A DNA stretch of 64,000 bases from NCBI GenBank assembly GCA_001179505.1, contig CDMY01000185.1, positions 53,290-117,289 on the forward strand. The letters are read 5' to 3'. The position numbers were made by a program, and so were the translations under genes. This document shows positions 36,001 to 46,766 of this stretch, piece by piece. Below the pieces are notes generated by a model. That model was not told the DNA's origin. It saw nothing but the letters and a program-made list of their open reading frames with translations, and made no database searches. This DNA comes from Vitrella brassicaformis (taxonomy: Eukaryota > Sar > Vitrellaceae). Every line of letters begins with the position of its first letter. The stretch's first letter is position 1.

Positions 36001-37143
36001 CGAGACTGGTCACGAAGAGGCCAAGAAAGCTTCCCCGACAACACGCAAGGACAGAGACAGAAAAAAGAGCTATAACGAGAAGGAAGAGTCCAAGACCAAG
36101 AGGGGCCGTTCAACGTCCGCCGAACGCAATAACCGTGACAAAGGTGACAAGGGCGACGGCTGCACCCCCAAGCCCCCCACAGGCGATCACAAACGAAGCA
36201 GGAGTCTGGAGCGGACGGAGAGAGGGAGGGAGAGGCACCGCGGGACTCACCGTGGGAAGAGCCACGAGCAGCGCCGGCACAGCAGCAACAGCAACAGCAG
36301 GGAGGCTGCCCAGTCCCAGTCGCCGCCTGTTGATGAGCCAATAACACACCAAGGGTATGCAGACGAGAAGCGGCAGCATCATGCAGGGTAGCGTAGCGTA
36401 CCGTGCTGATTGCTGCCGCATGGCATGCTGCTGGCTGTAGGCGACGCCGGAGCCCCCCGCCGCGGCATGCAGCCTGTGCAGCCACGCTTGAGCCCCCCTA
36501 CCCCCCGGCCCCTGCCGCCCACCCTCCCTGCACCAGCACTGACGACGAGGCCTACGCAGACGATCCCGAAGCCGCGCAAGACCCCGCCGCGCCCTCGAGC
36601 ACCACGCCCACGCCACCAGCACCACCACCAGCACCAGCAGCACATGGCCGTACTCCTCCTGCCCGTCGCAGAGACGACAGCACCCGGCGGCTGCTCTCGC
36701 CCGACGCCAAGCAGAAGGACCACCGTGTAGGCGCTGCACCCGTGACGCTCCTCGACCCCTCCTACCGATCTCCCTTCGCACCCAACGTCATGATGATGCA
36801 CGGCGAGTGCCACACCCACACCCACACCCATCGGCCCCCGATGACGCCGGAAGACAAGAAGCGAGATGGGGAGGGGGAGGGTGAGGGTCCTTGGGGCGAG
36901 AGGGAGAGGGAGGAGCTGGCGGCATTTTTTCGTCGGACGGTGGAGGGGTTTGACTTTGACGAGGCCAACGGGACGGATGTGAGCGAAGACGACGGACAGG
37001 GCGACTCGTCGTGTCTGAGCAACGAGTTTGACGAGGGCGTGACCATGATTACCGAGTCGGTGAAGCGGACGGAGCGGGCTTTGTCTAACGAGGAGAGGGC
37101 CAGGTGGATACTCAGGGAGACGCAGGGGGGAGGAAGGAGATAG
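30095..37143 (+). CDS. Giant receptor: OpuAC-like ligand-binding domain, ephrin-receptor-like Cys repeats, multi-TM region, disordered tail (about 1,700 aa)
   Basis: About 20 exons. The signal peptide starts at 30095 (LRCLVLPLLCLWLGWTAAIC). First domain, residues about 30-380: IPVKLVDLSRIPASHMW, YDIDLEQWNM, DLVTALSLHYNVVYLP and PILFYWWQPDEM match the pattern of bacterial glycine-betaine/choline-binding proteins (OpuAC), including the Trp-rich ligand loop. Second: cysteine-rich GCC2/GCC3 (ephrin-receptor-like) repeats such as CRPCAPGTYRSG, MYSGRPGATQCRPCPKGTF and CSLCPEGTYND, near 32170-32680. Third: from about 33050 a polytopic region with at least seven hydrophobic helices (for example VKVLLFLLQCGGLVWGLVHL, YFVLALLGLILWSVGMPLLF) and the conserved loop WYGYRPAMRGWECYVMLRK. 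Last: a roughly 550-residue His/Pro/Arg/Asp-rich intracellular tail (35455-37143) with no kinase domain. Likely a surface receptor for a small zwitterion or similar ligand; the ligand is inference. Confidence 0.75.
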
Positions 37144-38037
37144 ATGAGACACGGACGGGTAGCTATCTTTCTTTCGTCCGGTGTGTGTGTGTGTGTGTGT
37201 GCGCGTGTGTGCTGCACTCTGTGTGTGTGTGTGTGTGGATGGATGGCTGTAAGTGAGTAGGTAGTAGGTTGCGTGAGTGTCTGGTTGCATGGTTGCACGT
37301 CTCTCTCTATCGTCTCCACGTTTTTCGCAGGTAGCGCCATTACATACGACTGACTGACTGCAGGTGTCTGTCGCTTGGCTGTCTGTCTGTCTGTCTGGTC
37401 TTTGTTTGTGTCAGTCGTGTCTGTCGCAGCTCTGCCGCCACTCCATGTGTGTGTGTGGATATGTGTGTGTGTGGATGTGTGTGGCTTTGGAGGTTGAAAA
37501 GTGACACTAGGCAATGTTGTGGCAAAAATACAGGTGCCTACGTCGGGTGGGTCGGTGGGTGGGGGGATTGACCGCATCCATCGTGCTGATGGCACGACCG
37601 CGATACTACTGGTTGCTGCACGTGACTGACGCGACTAATGGATGGATGATCACCGTTGACAGAGAGGACTGTCGTGCGTGCGTCGCGTCACTGGTGGCTT
37701 GGACGGACGAGTGCTTGACATGAGAAGTGAAGCGGCGAGTGGCTCGCCAGTGTCATAATGTCTGCCTGTACAATTGAGTGGGGACACGCAAGAAACAAAC
37801 AGACACACGTGCTGTCAGTCACAGAAAAACATCATGATGGTCGACCAGCCGTCCGTCCTCTAGGTAGTGGGCTTGCCATCTGCTGCACTCGATGCTGCCC
37901 CGGCTGTTGTCACGTCATGTGGTGACGACCGCATGACAACAGCCAGAGCCTCATCGAGCTTGACAGATCACAATCCCGGCCCGTCGGACACACACACGAC
38001 AGACCTTCCCCTCCCCCATGCGCCCGGACTGTCTAGG
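37144..38037. other. Tail-to-tail intergenic region
   Basis: 894 bases between the receptor stop and the PRA1 stop. Contains (TG)n runs near 37181-37203 and 37221-37236, CTGT repeats near 37378-37397 and TGTGTGGA repeats near 37446-37480. No exon-like frame on either strand. Confidence 0.55.
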
Positions 38038-38979
38038 TCACGTCACTTTGGCCTTCTTCTTGATGGTCTCTGCGGTCTTTTTGACATTGTCTGCCACCAG
38101 CCTCACAGGGCTCCTCGTGCGGCACAGCGCATGCACCACCAGAGCCCCCCACACCACGGCAGCATACAGCCGCGGCGCAGTCAGCAGCCCCACCAGCATC
38201 GTCAGCCACAGCATCAGGTTGATGGCCAGCGTGATGGCCAGCCGCGTGGAGGGCGGCAAGCCCAACAGCCAGCCGTTGCCCTGGCAGTCAGTGGAGGGTA
38301 GGAGGATGGCGGCGTACTGGAGGACGGTCACGATGAGCAGAGAGGAGGGGCGAAACAGCGAGAGGAGGGCGAGCATCGCGTAGATGAGCAGCAGGTAGTT
38401 GGGCAGGAAGTAGCTCAGGTTGGACGTGAAGCGGTCGAAGGGATGGTCTGAACACACACACGCACACAGACAGACAGACAGACAGGTGTATGGGCTCCAC
38501 GTGGCTGGCTTCTCGGTCCGTCCGGCCGTGGCATGGCGTGGTACTACCTTACCTGGCGGTGCGAACTCTCCCATGAATTCCTTCTGCACACACAGCACAG
38601 CACAAGATCCCAAGAGCACATGCACAGCACAGACCTGCCTGTGACTGTCCGTTCTGCCCGCCTGATGCATGCACCCATACCATACCCATGGCCGCATCCG
38701 ATTGGTCGGCAAGCCGAGAGGGTCATTGAGCAGTACTCTTCTCCCCTCCTCCACTGCCACATGCGCCTGCTCCTCAGTCAGCCCCACCCCGCCGCTCTGC
38801 ACAATCGGCCAGCCGTGCCGGACCACCCAGCTCATCAGCAGCACGTCAGCCATCTTCTCATTGGTCGGCCGCACAGGACTCCGTCGTACCGCCTCGTCTG
38901 ACGTGCGCCGAAAGGCCGAGAAGAGCGACTCGACGAGGTGGTCAAATTGCGACGCCCGCTGCCGCTGGTTGCCCGCCAT
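38038..38979 (-). CDS. PRA1-family (prenylated Rab acceptor) membrane protein
   Basis: Small polytopic protein of the ER/Golgi and endosomes; the family binds prenylated Rab GTPases and aids vesicle traffic. Three exons: from ATG 38979 (MAGNQRQRASQFDHLVESLF); a 31-nt middle exon (KEFMGEFAPP) near 38560; and a last exon from about 38447. The family core is FTSNLSYFLPNYLLLIYAML followed by LSLFRPSSLLIVTVL and a second hydrophobic block (LAITLAINLMLWLTMLVGLL, VVWGALVVHALCR), giving the usual two helical hairpins. It ends with a lysine-rich tail (VKKTAETIKKKAKVT). The N-terminal extension of about 100 residues is longer than in animal PRA1. Head to head with the ABCF gene (226 bp). Confidence 0.82.
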   Translation of the reverse strand: MAGNQRQRASQFDHLVESLFSAFRRTSDEAVRRSPVRPTNEKMADVLLMSWVVRHGWPIVQSGGVGLTEEQAHVAVEEGRRVLLNDPLGLPTNRMRPWVWYGCMHQAGRTDSHRQVCAVHVLLGSCAVLCVQKEFMGEFAPPGKVVPRHATAGRTEKPATWSPYTCLSVCLCACVCSDHPFDRFTSNLSYFLPNYLLLIYAMLALLSLFRPSSLLIVTVLQYAAILLPSTDCQGNGWLLGLPPSTRLAITLAINLMLWLTMLVGLLTAPRLYAAVVWGALVVHALCRTRSPVRLVADNVKKTAETIKKKAKVT

Positions 38980-39205
38980 TAACTCTCAGAAGGGACGCAC
39001 TCGCCAGGGGAGTGTTACGGACCAACCGAATAAGCTAAGCTGTGGTTATCCATCTGCGGGTCGCATTCACCATTTCCTCAACAGGGAGAAACACAGCGAT
39101 TTCTCACTTGCAGGGTTTGCAAAGCTAGGGCTTGGCCTTCCGTGAAACCGCTCTCTCTGAACTCTCCAGAGACTCAATTTGTTAGCACCGCAACCCACAG
39201 TCGTC

Positions 39206-42200
39206 ATGTCAGTGCTGACGGAGCAGGCCATCAAGGACATCCTGTGCGACTTGACGTCCAGCAAGCTCGACGAGGGCACGCTCGAGTACGCAGCAGGGAT
39301 GGTTAAGGAGGAGGGATGCACCGACCCTGAGGAGCTGCAGGAGCTCATAGGACCGTTCCTTCTGGTCAGCGGATGAAAACCAGGCAGAAAACCGGATACA
39401 CAGGGTGTGCAGTCACCTTACTGTCCCGTTGTGTGGTGTGTGTGTTTGTCCAGGACGGCGGCGCAGCGTCCACAGATGCCGAGGTGCTATCTTTGTGCAA
39501 GGCTCTGCACGAGAAGCTGACGACCAAGCCAGATGCGGCCACCACGAGCAGCGGGAGCAGCCCTGTGGCCGTCAACGGTGACGCTGCATCCACTGACGCT
39601 GAGGACGACCGCAGCACCTCCAACGCACCAGCACCAAACGGGGCTGGTGCTGCCGTGGGTGGTGGCGGTGCGGGCAAGCTCAAGACGCCCGTTGTCCTGG
39701 GCAGTGTGCTTGGGGACAAAAAAGGTGAGCAGAGTGTGTGGCTGAGGGATGGTGGTGGATGGTGTGCTTGTGTTGTGTGTCAGGTGGTTATCAGGACCCT
39801 TATCTCGGTCTCAAGAAGGGGTCGGTCAACTTCAACACGGGCGAGCACATCGACGAGTCGGTGCAGAAGCAGAAGGCGCTGCAGAGGGAAAGGGAGAGGC
39901 AGGCCAAGCTCATGAAGCAGTGGGAGAAGTCCAAACAGCCGCCGCCACCGCCGACATGCCGGCACGGCGACAAGCAGCTCGCCAAGATGACCGACATCAA
40001 CGTCGAATCCTTCTCTGTCATCATTGCTGGTGAAGAGGGAGGGAGAGAGGGATGGAGGGAGGGAGTGTGGCTGACATCTTTGCTTGGTGTGTGGGTGTGT
40101 GGCGGTCTCGTGGTGCAGGTCGTGAGCTGTTGCGCGATGCGCCGTTGAAGCTTGCAATGGGCCGCAAGTACGGTTTGGTTGGCCGCAACGGTATCGGCAA
40201 GTCCACCTTCCTCAACGCCCTCGCTCGGGGCGAGATACACGGCATCAAGTGAGGAGGCAGCACAGAGCCGACACCCCACCACACCACCCATTCCCCCCCC
40301 CACACACACACGCATTTCTTCAATGCGTGTGTGTGTGTTGGCGCCCCGTATGTGTCCATGCAGTCCCGACATGCACATCCTCCATATTGAGCAGGGTAAG
40401 CGGACACACACAGGGGGTTGGATGGCTGCATCGACCTGCGTGTGTGTAAATGTGTGTGTGTGTGTGTGTGTCTTAGAGATCCGTGGTGGCGAAGAGACCG
40501 CCCTCGAGGCCGTCTTGGCCGTCGACGTGGAGAGGGCCGACCTGCTGCAGGAGGAGAAACTCTTGCTGGGCAGAGAACAGGTAGATAGATCGCCGCTCCG
40601 CTCACCCACACTCTGACACCCAAACAACTTTGCCTGCCTGCATCACTTTGATTGATGTGCGTATGTATCTGTGTGTTGTCCGTCCTTTGCAGACGGAGGA
40701 GTTGGGCCGTCGTCTGGCGTGGATATACCAGCGGCTCAACGACATCGACGCGCAGAGTGCCGAGAGCAGGGCGTCCACCATCCTCGATGGGCTGGGCTTC
40801 ACCACCGACATGCAGGTGAGAGTGACACCCACCCACACCCACCCAGACAAAAGCCACACTGGATGGATGGCCTCACTCAACCCTTGATATTGATGCAGCA
40901 CAAGAAGACCAGGGAGTTTTCAGGTGGCTGGAGGATGCGGGTCGCACTTGCAAGGGCTCTCTTCGGAGACCCTGGTCAGTGGATGGGGTGGCGGATGGCG
41001 GATATCTCTCGTGGCTGGATGCATCTCTCTCCATCTGTGTGTGTGTGTGTGTGTTGATTCCCTCCCTGCAGATCTCTTGCTGCTGGACGAGCCGACGAAC
41101 CACCTGGATCTGCATGCGGTGGCGTGGCTGACGCAGTACCTGAGCGAGTGGCCCAAGACGTGCATCATCGTCTCCCACGCCCGGCAGTTCCTCAACGACG
41201 TCTGCACCGACATCATCCACTTCAGCGACCAGACACTCACGTACGCAGCGCAGCGCAGCCAACGAACATGTCTCTGTGTGTGTGTCTGGGTGTCTGGGTG
41301 TCTCTGCACGACTCTCTCTCTCTCTCTGTGTGTGTGTGTTTGTGTGCGTGTGTGTGTTGTGAAGGTATTACCGTGGCAACTACGACACGTTTGAGGAGGT
41401 CCGTGCGGGGAAGCAGCTGCAGCAGCAGAGGGAGTTCGAGGCGCAGGAGGCCAAGCGCGCCCACATGCAGAAATTCGTTGACAAGTAACCAAACCACCGC
41501 CCCACAAGGAAGGAGCAGATGAGCTGTCATGTCTGTGCCCACAACCACACAGGTTCCGATACAACGCCAAGCGAGCGTCGTTGGTGCAGTCGCGTCTCAA
41601 GGCCATCGCCAAGCTGCCCATGCTCGAGGCCGTGGCGTCGGACCCCACTCTGGTGTTCTCCTTCGACGAGCCCGAGGCCCTGCCCACGCCCATACTGCAG
41701 CTGCAGGACTGCTACTTCAAGTCAGTCAGCCCCCCGCCAGCCGGCCAGCACACTTGTACAAGGGAGATACACCTACCTGCCATGTCTGTGTGTGTGTCTC
41801 CCTTACAAGGTATGGTGAGGGCAAATCTGATTGGCTGTTGAAGGACGTCGCTATGGTGGGTTAGGGAGCGGAGCGAGCCTCGCTCGGCTGACCCACGTCG
41901 TGTGTGTGTGTGTGTGTGTGTCTGGTCAGACCATTGACCTGGACAGCCGGATTGCCGTGTGTGGTGTCAACGGCTCGGGCAAGTCCACCCTACTCAAAGT
42001 CAGTAACACCACACAGACAGAGAGACTGACAGACAGACAGACAGCCACACACACCGACATCCATGTGGTATTCCGTGTCAGCTGATGATCGGCACCATCG
42101 ACCCCAGCGAAGGCCACGTGGTGCGCCACTCCAAGCTGCGCATCGGCTTCTTCTCGCAGCACCACGTCGACCAGCTCGACCTCACCCTCACAGCCGTCCA

Positions 42201-42706
42201 GTCCCTCCAGACAGCCTTCCCAGATGCAAACCTGAAAGACGAGGATGCCCGCACCTACCTCGGCAAGTTCGGGATTTCCGGGCTGCTGGCGTTGGAGCCG
42301 CTGTACGTGTTGAGTGGGGGGCAGAAGAGCCGCGTGGCCATCGCGCTGGTGGCCTTCAAGAAGCCGCATGTACTGATCATGGACGAGCCGACCAACCACC
42401 TCGACCTGGACGCCGTGCAGGCGCTCATCGCTGCATTGAACAACTTCCAGGGCGGCGTCGTGATAGTGGTACGTGGCTTGGTTAAGGTGCACAGGAAGAT
42501 GGTCTGTGTGTGGTCATGTGAGCTCTCTCTCTCTCTCTCTCTGTGCTGTGTGTGTGTGTGTGTGTGTGGATCAGTCGCACGACGCCCACATGCTGTCGTG
42601 TGTGGCCGATGAGGTGTGGCACGTGGACCACCGCACCAGGTCGGTGGCGAAGTTCGGGGAAGACTTTGAGAGCTACAGGAAACAGCTTCTCAAGAACAAG
42701 CTGTGA
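39206..42706 (+). CDS. ABC-F ATPase, ABCF3/GCN20-like translation factor
   Basis: Cytosolic ribosome-associated ATPase with two ABC cassettes and no TM helices; the GCN20/ABCF3 class works with GCN1 to activate the eIF2-alpha kinase GCN2. ATG at 39206. The N-terminal domain (about 200 residues) has the helical [16 protein letters not shown] start, a low-complexity A/G/S linker and a basic stretch [20 protein letters not shown]. Cassette 1: Walker [10 protein letters not shown] (40183-40209), signature [16 protein letters not shown], Walker [14 protein letters not shown]. The ABC-F linker helix is [17 protein letters not shown]. Cassette 2: Walker [10 protein letters not shown], signature [13 protein letters not shown], Walker [15 protein letters not shown], switch His SHDAHML. 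The C-terminus is [10 protein letters not shown]. About 13 exons. All catalytic motifs are intact. Confidence 0.93.
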
Positions 42707-43159
42707 GAGATAGACTTGATGTCGGTTTTGGATCAGTGGTGGCCAATTAGCGACTTTGTGTATGCATGCCTGTGTGAATCGTGGCTGGTTTCATATGCAT
42801 GTGTGTCGACACTCATTCACTGGCACACGCGATATCCTGAATGATATGTGGACTTAACGCGCCGGGTGGCCGCCATGTGCCGTTACTGGCCAACGAATAA
42901 CTGCCAGTGAGCTGGCCGTATTGTGCGTACTGTACGGTTCGCGTGACGCCTTACCCCCTTAGCTTCCTCGCTCTCTTCAGGCCCCCCCTTGTCTGCCTGC
43001 CATTGTCTGTCACAAGGTACGGAACGAGCACGACAAGTATTCATGCCATCATCCTCTCACTCTCTGTCTTCAGTCCACCCAGCCGTCAGGCACCGCACGC
43101 AGCCTCACTCAACGAACAGCTGCGCCCTGCCATCCGTATCTCCCCGTCTGTCCCGCGCC
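42707..43159. other. Intergenic between tandem plus-strand genes
   Basis: 453 bases. A frame starting at 42907 runs into the next gene out of phase with its signal peptide, so I treat it as 5' UTR or a shadow. Nothing else seen. Confidence 0.5.
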
Positions 43160-44845
43160 ATGGTCTCCGCCCTCCGCCCCTCCCTCGCCCTCTCCCTGGG
43201 TGCCTTCCTCGCCCTCTCCGCCTCCGCCCAGGTGTTCCTCCAGCCACACACACACACATTTCTACACCAGCAGCATCGTGAGCATGGCAGCGCGCCCCAC
43301 ACGTACCTCGCTGAGATCGACAGCAAGGAGGGGTCGAACTTCCCCGAGGCCGAGATGCTGCTGGAGCGTGTGATCCAGCTTAAGACGCTGCTCGAGGACA
43401 TGGGCGGCGGGGTCGACATCGTGAAGCGCGGCCACGCCCTGACGGTCAGCAAGGGCCGGCGCGGAGGGGGAGGGGGAGGGGGAAGGAAGAGCACAGGCAG
43501 GGGCTACTTGCCGCCGCTGCCTGACCTGACGGACTTGTTGCCGGTGTTCAACAAGACCTATGATTACGATGAGTACTACTACAGCCATGGCGATGAGGCC
43601 GGTGAGTAAGAGCATACCCCCTGATCGTAGCTAGACAGGAGGGGTGGGAGGCGTCGGGGTGTTGGATTGGATCTGTGGTGTCATCTCTGTGCGATGGTTT
43701 TGGCAGATGGCGGTAGTGCTACTCATGGGGGCTACCCCGGCTACCGCCCGCCCAATAATGGTGGCGGTGGCAAGGGCGGTGACTCGGGGGATGACAAGGA
43801 CGACGCAGATGACGTCAAAGACGATGTCGACGACGCCAAGGACGACGTCGACGATGTCAAAGACGATGTGGTGAGAACAGAGAGAGAGAGAGAGAGATGC
43901 GACCCACATGTTTCATGATTCCTTGTCTGCTGGATCAGGATGACCTGAGTGACGACATTGACGACCTCAAGGACGACATCGACGACCTGCAGGACATGAT
44001 CGATGGCATCGAGATGCCATCACCCCCTCCCCCGCCCCCAAATGTGACGGATGACAACGTCACCGACATCGACGACGACGACCTGGACGACCTCGATGAG
44101 ACACTCGCCTTCATTGGTGAAGGTGAGACACCCACACGAACCAACAAGACTGGTCATCTTTTCTGTCTCCCGTGTTTGCAGGTCGCGAGATGCCCGGCCG
44201 TCAGTCCGGCCCAGCGGCCCCTTGTCCAGGTGCGTACCCCTTGCACCAACCAATTCGTGTGATCCCTCCATCATCATGTGTACGTGTGTTGTGTCTCGTG
44301 TGCAGGTGGGTTTCAGGAGGTGAAAGGCACCACGGCTGAGGGCAGCATCGACGTGCTGGGATACGTTGCCTTCGACACCAAGGAGTTCGCCCGCTACTTC
44401 ATGATGGCCCTCGACTCCCAAAAGAGCGGCGACGCCGACCTCTTAGTCATCAACTACGAGACGGGGTGAGCGGATGACGAGCAATGGCATGATTGCCCGT
44501 GTTGCTATTGGTGCGTCTATGTGTCGTGATTCGTTCAGCCATTACGGAGGGAGCTTTGCCTTCAGCGATCAACACCAGAAAGACGGTGGGTGGATCAGGG
44601 CGCTGAGAGAGCACTGACATGAGCTTTCCCATCTGCGGTTCTGCGTGTGTGCAGTGGTAGCGGTGCGCACCAGTGCTGTCGACGAGGTCGACATTGCCGT
44701 GGGGTGCTACTCGGGCGGCTCATGCAAGTGGAGTCTGCTGCTGTTCGAGCACACCGGCCACTGTGAGCCTGCCGCCCCCGCCGGCCGCAGCATCGACGGC
44801 GTCGGTATCTCTATCTCGAAGAGCATCCCCGTCTTCCAGGGCTGA
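43160..44845 (+). CDS. Secreted protein with acidic heptad-repeat segment
   Basis: Not recognised as a known family. ATG at 43160 with a clean signal peptide (PSLALSLGAFLALSASAQ). After it: a helical stretch (AEMLLERVIQLKTLLEDMGG), a glycine run (near 43467-43482), YDYDEYYY, a G/N/P-rich linker, then six to seven acidic heptads (DDVDDxK type, 43799-44004, interrupted by one intron), PSPPPPPP, a second acidic patch, and a C-terminal domain of about 140 residues (EGSIDVLGYVAFDTKEFARY; CYSGGSCKWSLLLFEHTGHC) with four cysteines that could form disulfides. The C-terminal part may be a lectin-like or adhesive fold, but I cannot name it. All six introns keep phase. Likely an extracellular matrix, wall or calcium-binding protein. 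Confidence 0.7.
43799..44004 (+). repeat. Acidic heptad repeat coding region
   Basis: Consecutive heptads DDADDVK, DDVDDAK, DDVDDVK, DDVDDLS, DDIDDLK, DDIDDLQ. Positions 3 and 6 are always V, I, L or A and almost all others are D or K. The array is split by an intron (43871-43938) exactly between codons, and the heptad register carries on across it. Confidence 0.9.
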
Positions 44846-45498
44846 TCGGATGACGGACGGCTGGGCCACCACACATGTTAACGTTGCTATGTGGCTGTTT
44901 GACTGACTGACACACGTGTCTCTATCTATCCAGTCGCTCTGTATTCTCTCTGTCTGTCCTGTATATGAGTACTCTGCGTCTCTACTTTCCCATTCGGGTG
45001 TGAATTCATTTGTGCTGCATTGGCCGGCCGGTCAGTGAGGCCGCTGTCTATCGGATATATGTGTGAATCTTTCTTTGTACGCGTCAGAAATGACGTCAAA
45101 GGATGTCTCCTGCTTGGGTGCGCTTTGTGAAGGTTTTTCTCGATGAACCGGATGCGATGCGACAGAGGCAGAGACAGGCGGCGACTTTGCGAGCAAGTGG
45201 TGTTGGACGCTGTCTCACTCTCGCCCGATTGTCTTCGGTGCCTCTATGTTGTTTATTGTAGAAATGATCGCGACAGACGAGTGTGTGAGCAGTGAGCTCT
45301 TCATGGGACGGAAAAAGCATTCACTCTCAAATTCGTGAAGATACCATGAAGCACTCGTCAAAGAGTCCATACCGACCATGGCTTGCCTCACATCACGCCA
45401 CAGATCAACCAACGACCAACAAAAAGCATCAAAAAGGAGTCTTCTCCATCGCGTCACACAGTCTACAAGCAGCAGTGCCCTCGCCCACCTTCCCTCCC
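44846..45498. other. Tail-to-tail intergenic region
   Basis: 653 bases between the acidic secreted protein and the coiled-coil gene. No exon-like frame and few microsatellites compared with the other spacers. Confidence 0.5.
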
Positions 45499-46361
45499 TC
45501 ATGCTGGAGGCATCCCGTCTAGAACATCACCCGGATCCGCTGGACAGACGGCGCCACGAACAACGGAGAAAAACAGAGACAGAGAAGACACATGCCAAAG
45601 AAAACCAAGAGGCAGAAGGATCGGCAGCTCGTCTTCCATTCTTCTGGCAGCTTTGTTCAGGGGCCGCCACTTGGCCAGCTCAGCTTCTGCCTGCTCCATC
45701 CGCTTCTTGCAGTCATCTCTCTCGGCCATGATCTCATCCCTTTCCTTCTGCAGCTCACTGAGGTATTCATACTGACATCGCCGATGCGGAGACACACATG
45801 AACCACTCAGATTGACTGACCTGTCTAGGCCCCTCCTGACCGAGAGTGTTACAGCGTGACCATTCATTCATTCATTCACCCTTGCTTAGAGTCAGTCTGA
45901 TGGGTGTAGTGATCCATTCATCCATTCTACCTAATTATTCGGCTGAATGTCCATCTGTCTCTCTGCCGGTAGGCATCACGCTCTGCTCGGTACTCGTCCC
46001 TCTGCCGCTGCACCTCCTCAATCAGGCGCTGCTGTGTCCGCTGCTGCTCCAGCAGCTGCTGCCGCACCATCTCTGCACTGATGTCACCGACCTCAGATGA
46101 CGCCGACGTCACGGCCGAGTCCTGGACCCGCTGGGCCTCGAGGTCCCTGATCTGGGCCTCCGCCTGTCGGTCGCGCCGCTCCGCGTCATCCAGCCGTCGC
46201 TTGTAGTCGTCAAGCTCAGCCCTCAACTCGTTGCGCTGCCTGGTGAGCTCCTGGATGAGCTGCTGCTGCGTGCCCCGATGGTCCTGCGAGAGCGAGAGGA
46301 GCACCTCGGCGTCCAGCGTCACCACTGCCGGTGAAGCGCCCTCCAAGAACACCACTGACAT
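45499..46361 (-). CDS. Coiled-coil protein of unknown function
   Basis: Not recognised. The chosen ATG at 46361 opens MSVVFLEGASPAVVTLDAEV and continues as a strong coiled coil (QQQLIQELTRQRNELRAEL, RRLDDAERRDRQAEAQIRDL, QRLIEEVQRQRDEYRAERD). A GT-AG intron (from about 45928) leads in phase to a second exon with YEYLSELQKERDEIMAERD and a non-helical tail ending at 45499. A start further upstream (46496, MASLAGKRRRRE) is possible, but then an AT-rich stretch of (TA)n type would have to be read through or spliced out of phase. No TM segment in the chosen model. Probably a scaffold or cytoskeletal protein. Divergent from the FAD monooxygenase (405 bp). Confidence 0.5.
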
Positions 46362-46766
46362 GGCGTAGTAGATGAATGAGAGATCTGCAACACAAAAGAC
46401 GAGAAGAAAGGTGACTGCGTCGAGTGGAAGGTTGTATACATATATTTTATATACACACCTCTCGCGCCTCCTCCTCTTTCCAGCCAAGCTCGCCATTTTT
46501 GAGCTCGCCTTTCTCACGCTCCGTTTTTGTACAGATTTCGTGTACAGGGGATGGGAGTGGATGGAGCATAGTCCATTTTTCCAATCGCAGCGCCTGGGGA
46601 TGATTGCGTGACGATTTTGTCGATGCTCACTCACTCGCAGGCCGCAAGGATGACCAAGGGGACGTCATTTTTCGTCTACCTACACGTAATGAAGACCTGC
46701 AGAAAGCCAAAGAAGAACACTCGTCTCCATCTGTGATGCGTCTTCTGTCAGGTTTCAGCTTCTGCG

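Noticed and set aside
37144-38037. Search for an RNA gene or small gene in the spacer
   Set aside because: Only microsatellites were seen; no box motifs, stem structure or exon-like frame could be supported.
42907-43281. Upstream frame from 42907 as the N-terminus of the acidic secreted protein
   Set aside because: It is out of phase with the signal peptide and conserved exons and would remove a clean signal sequence at 43160.
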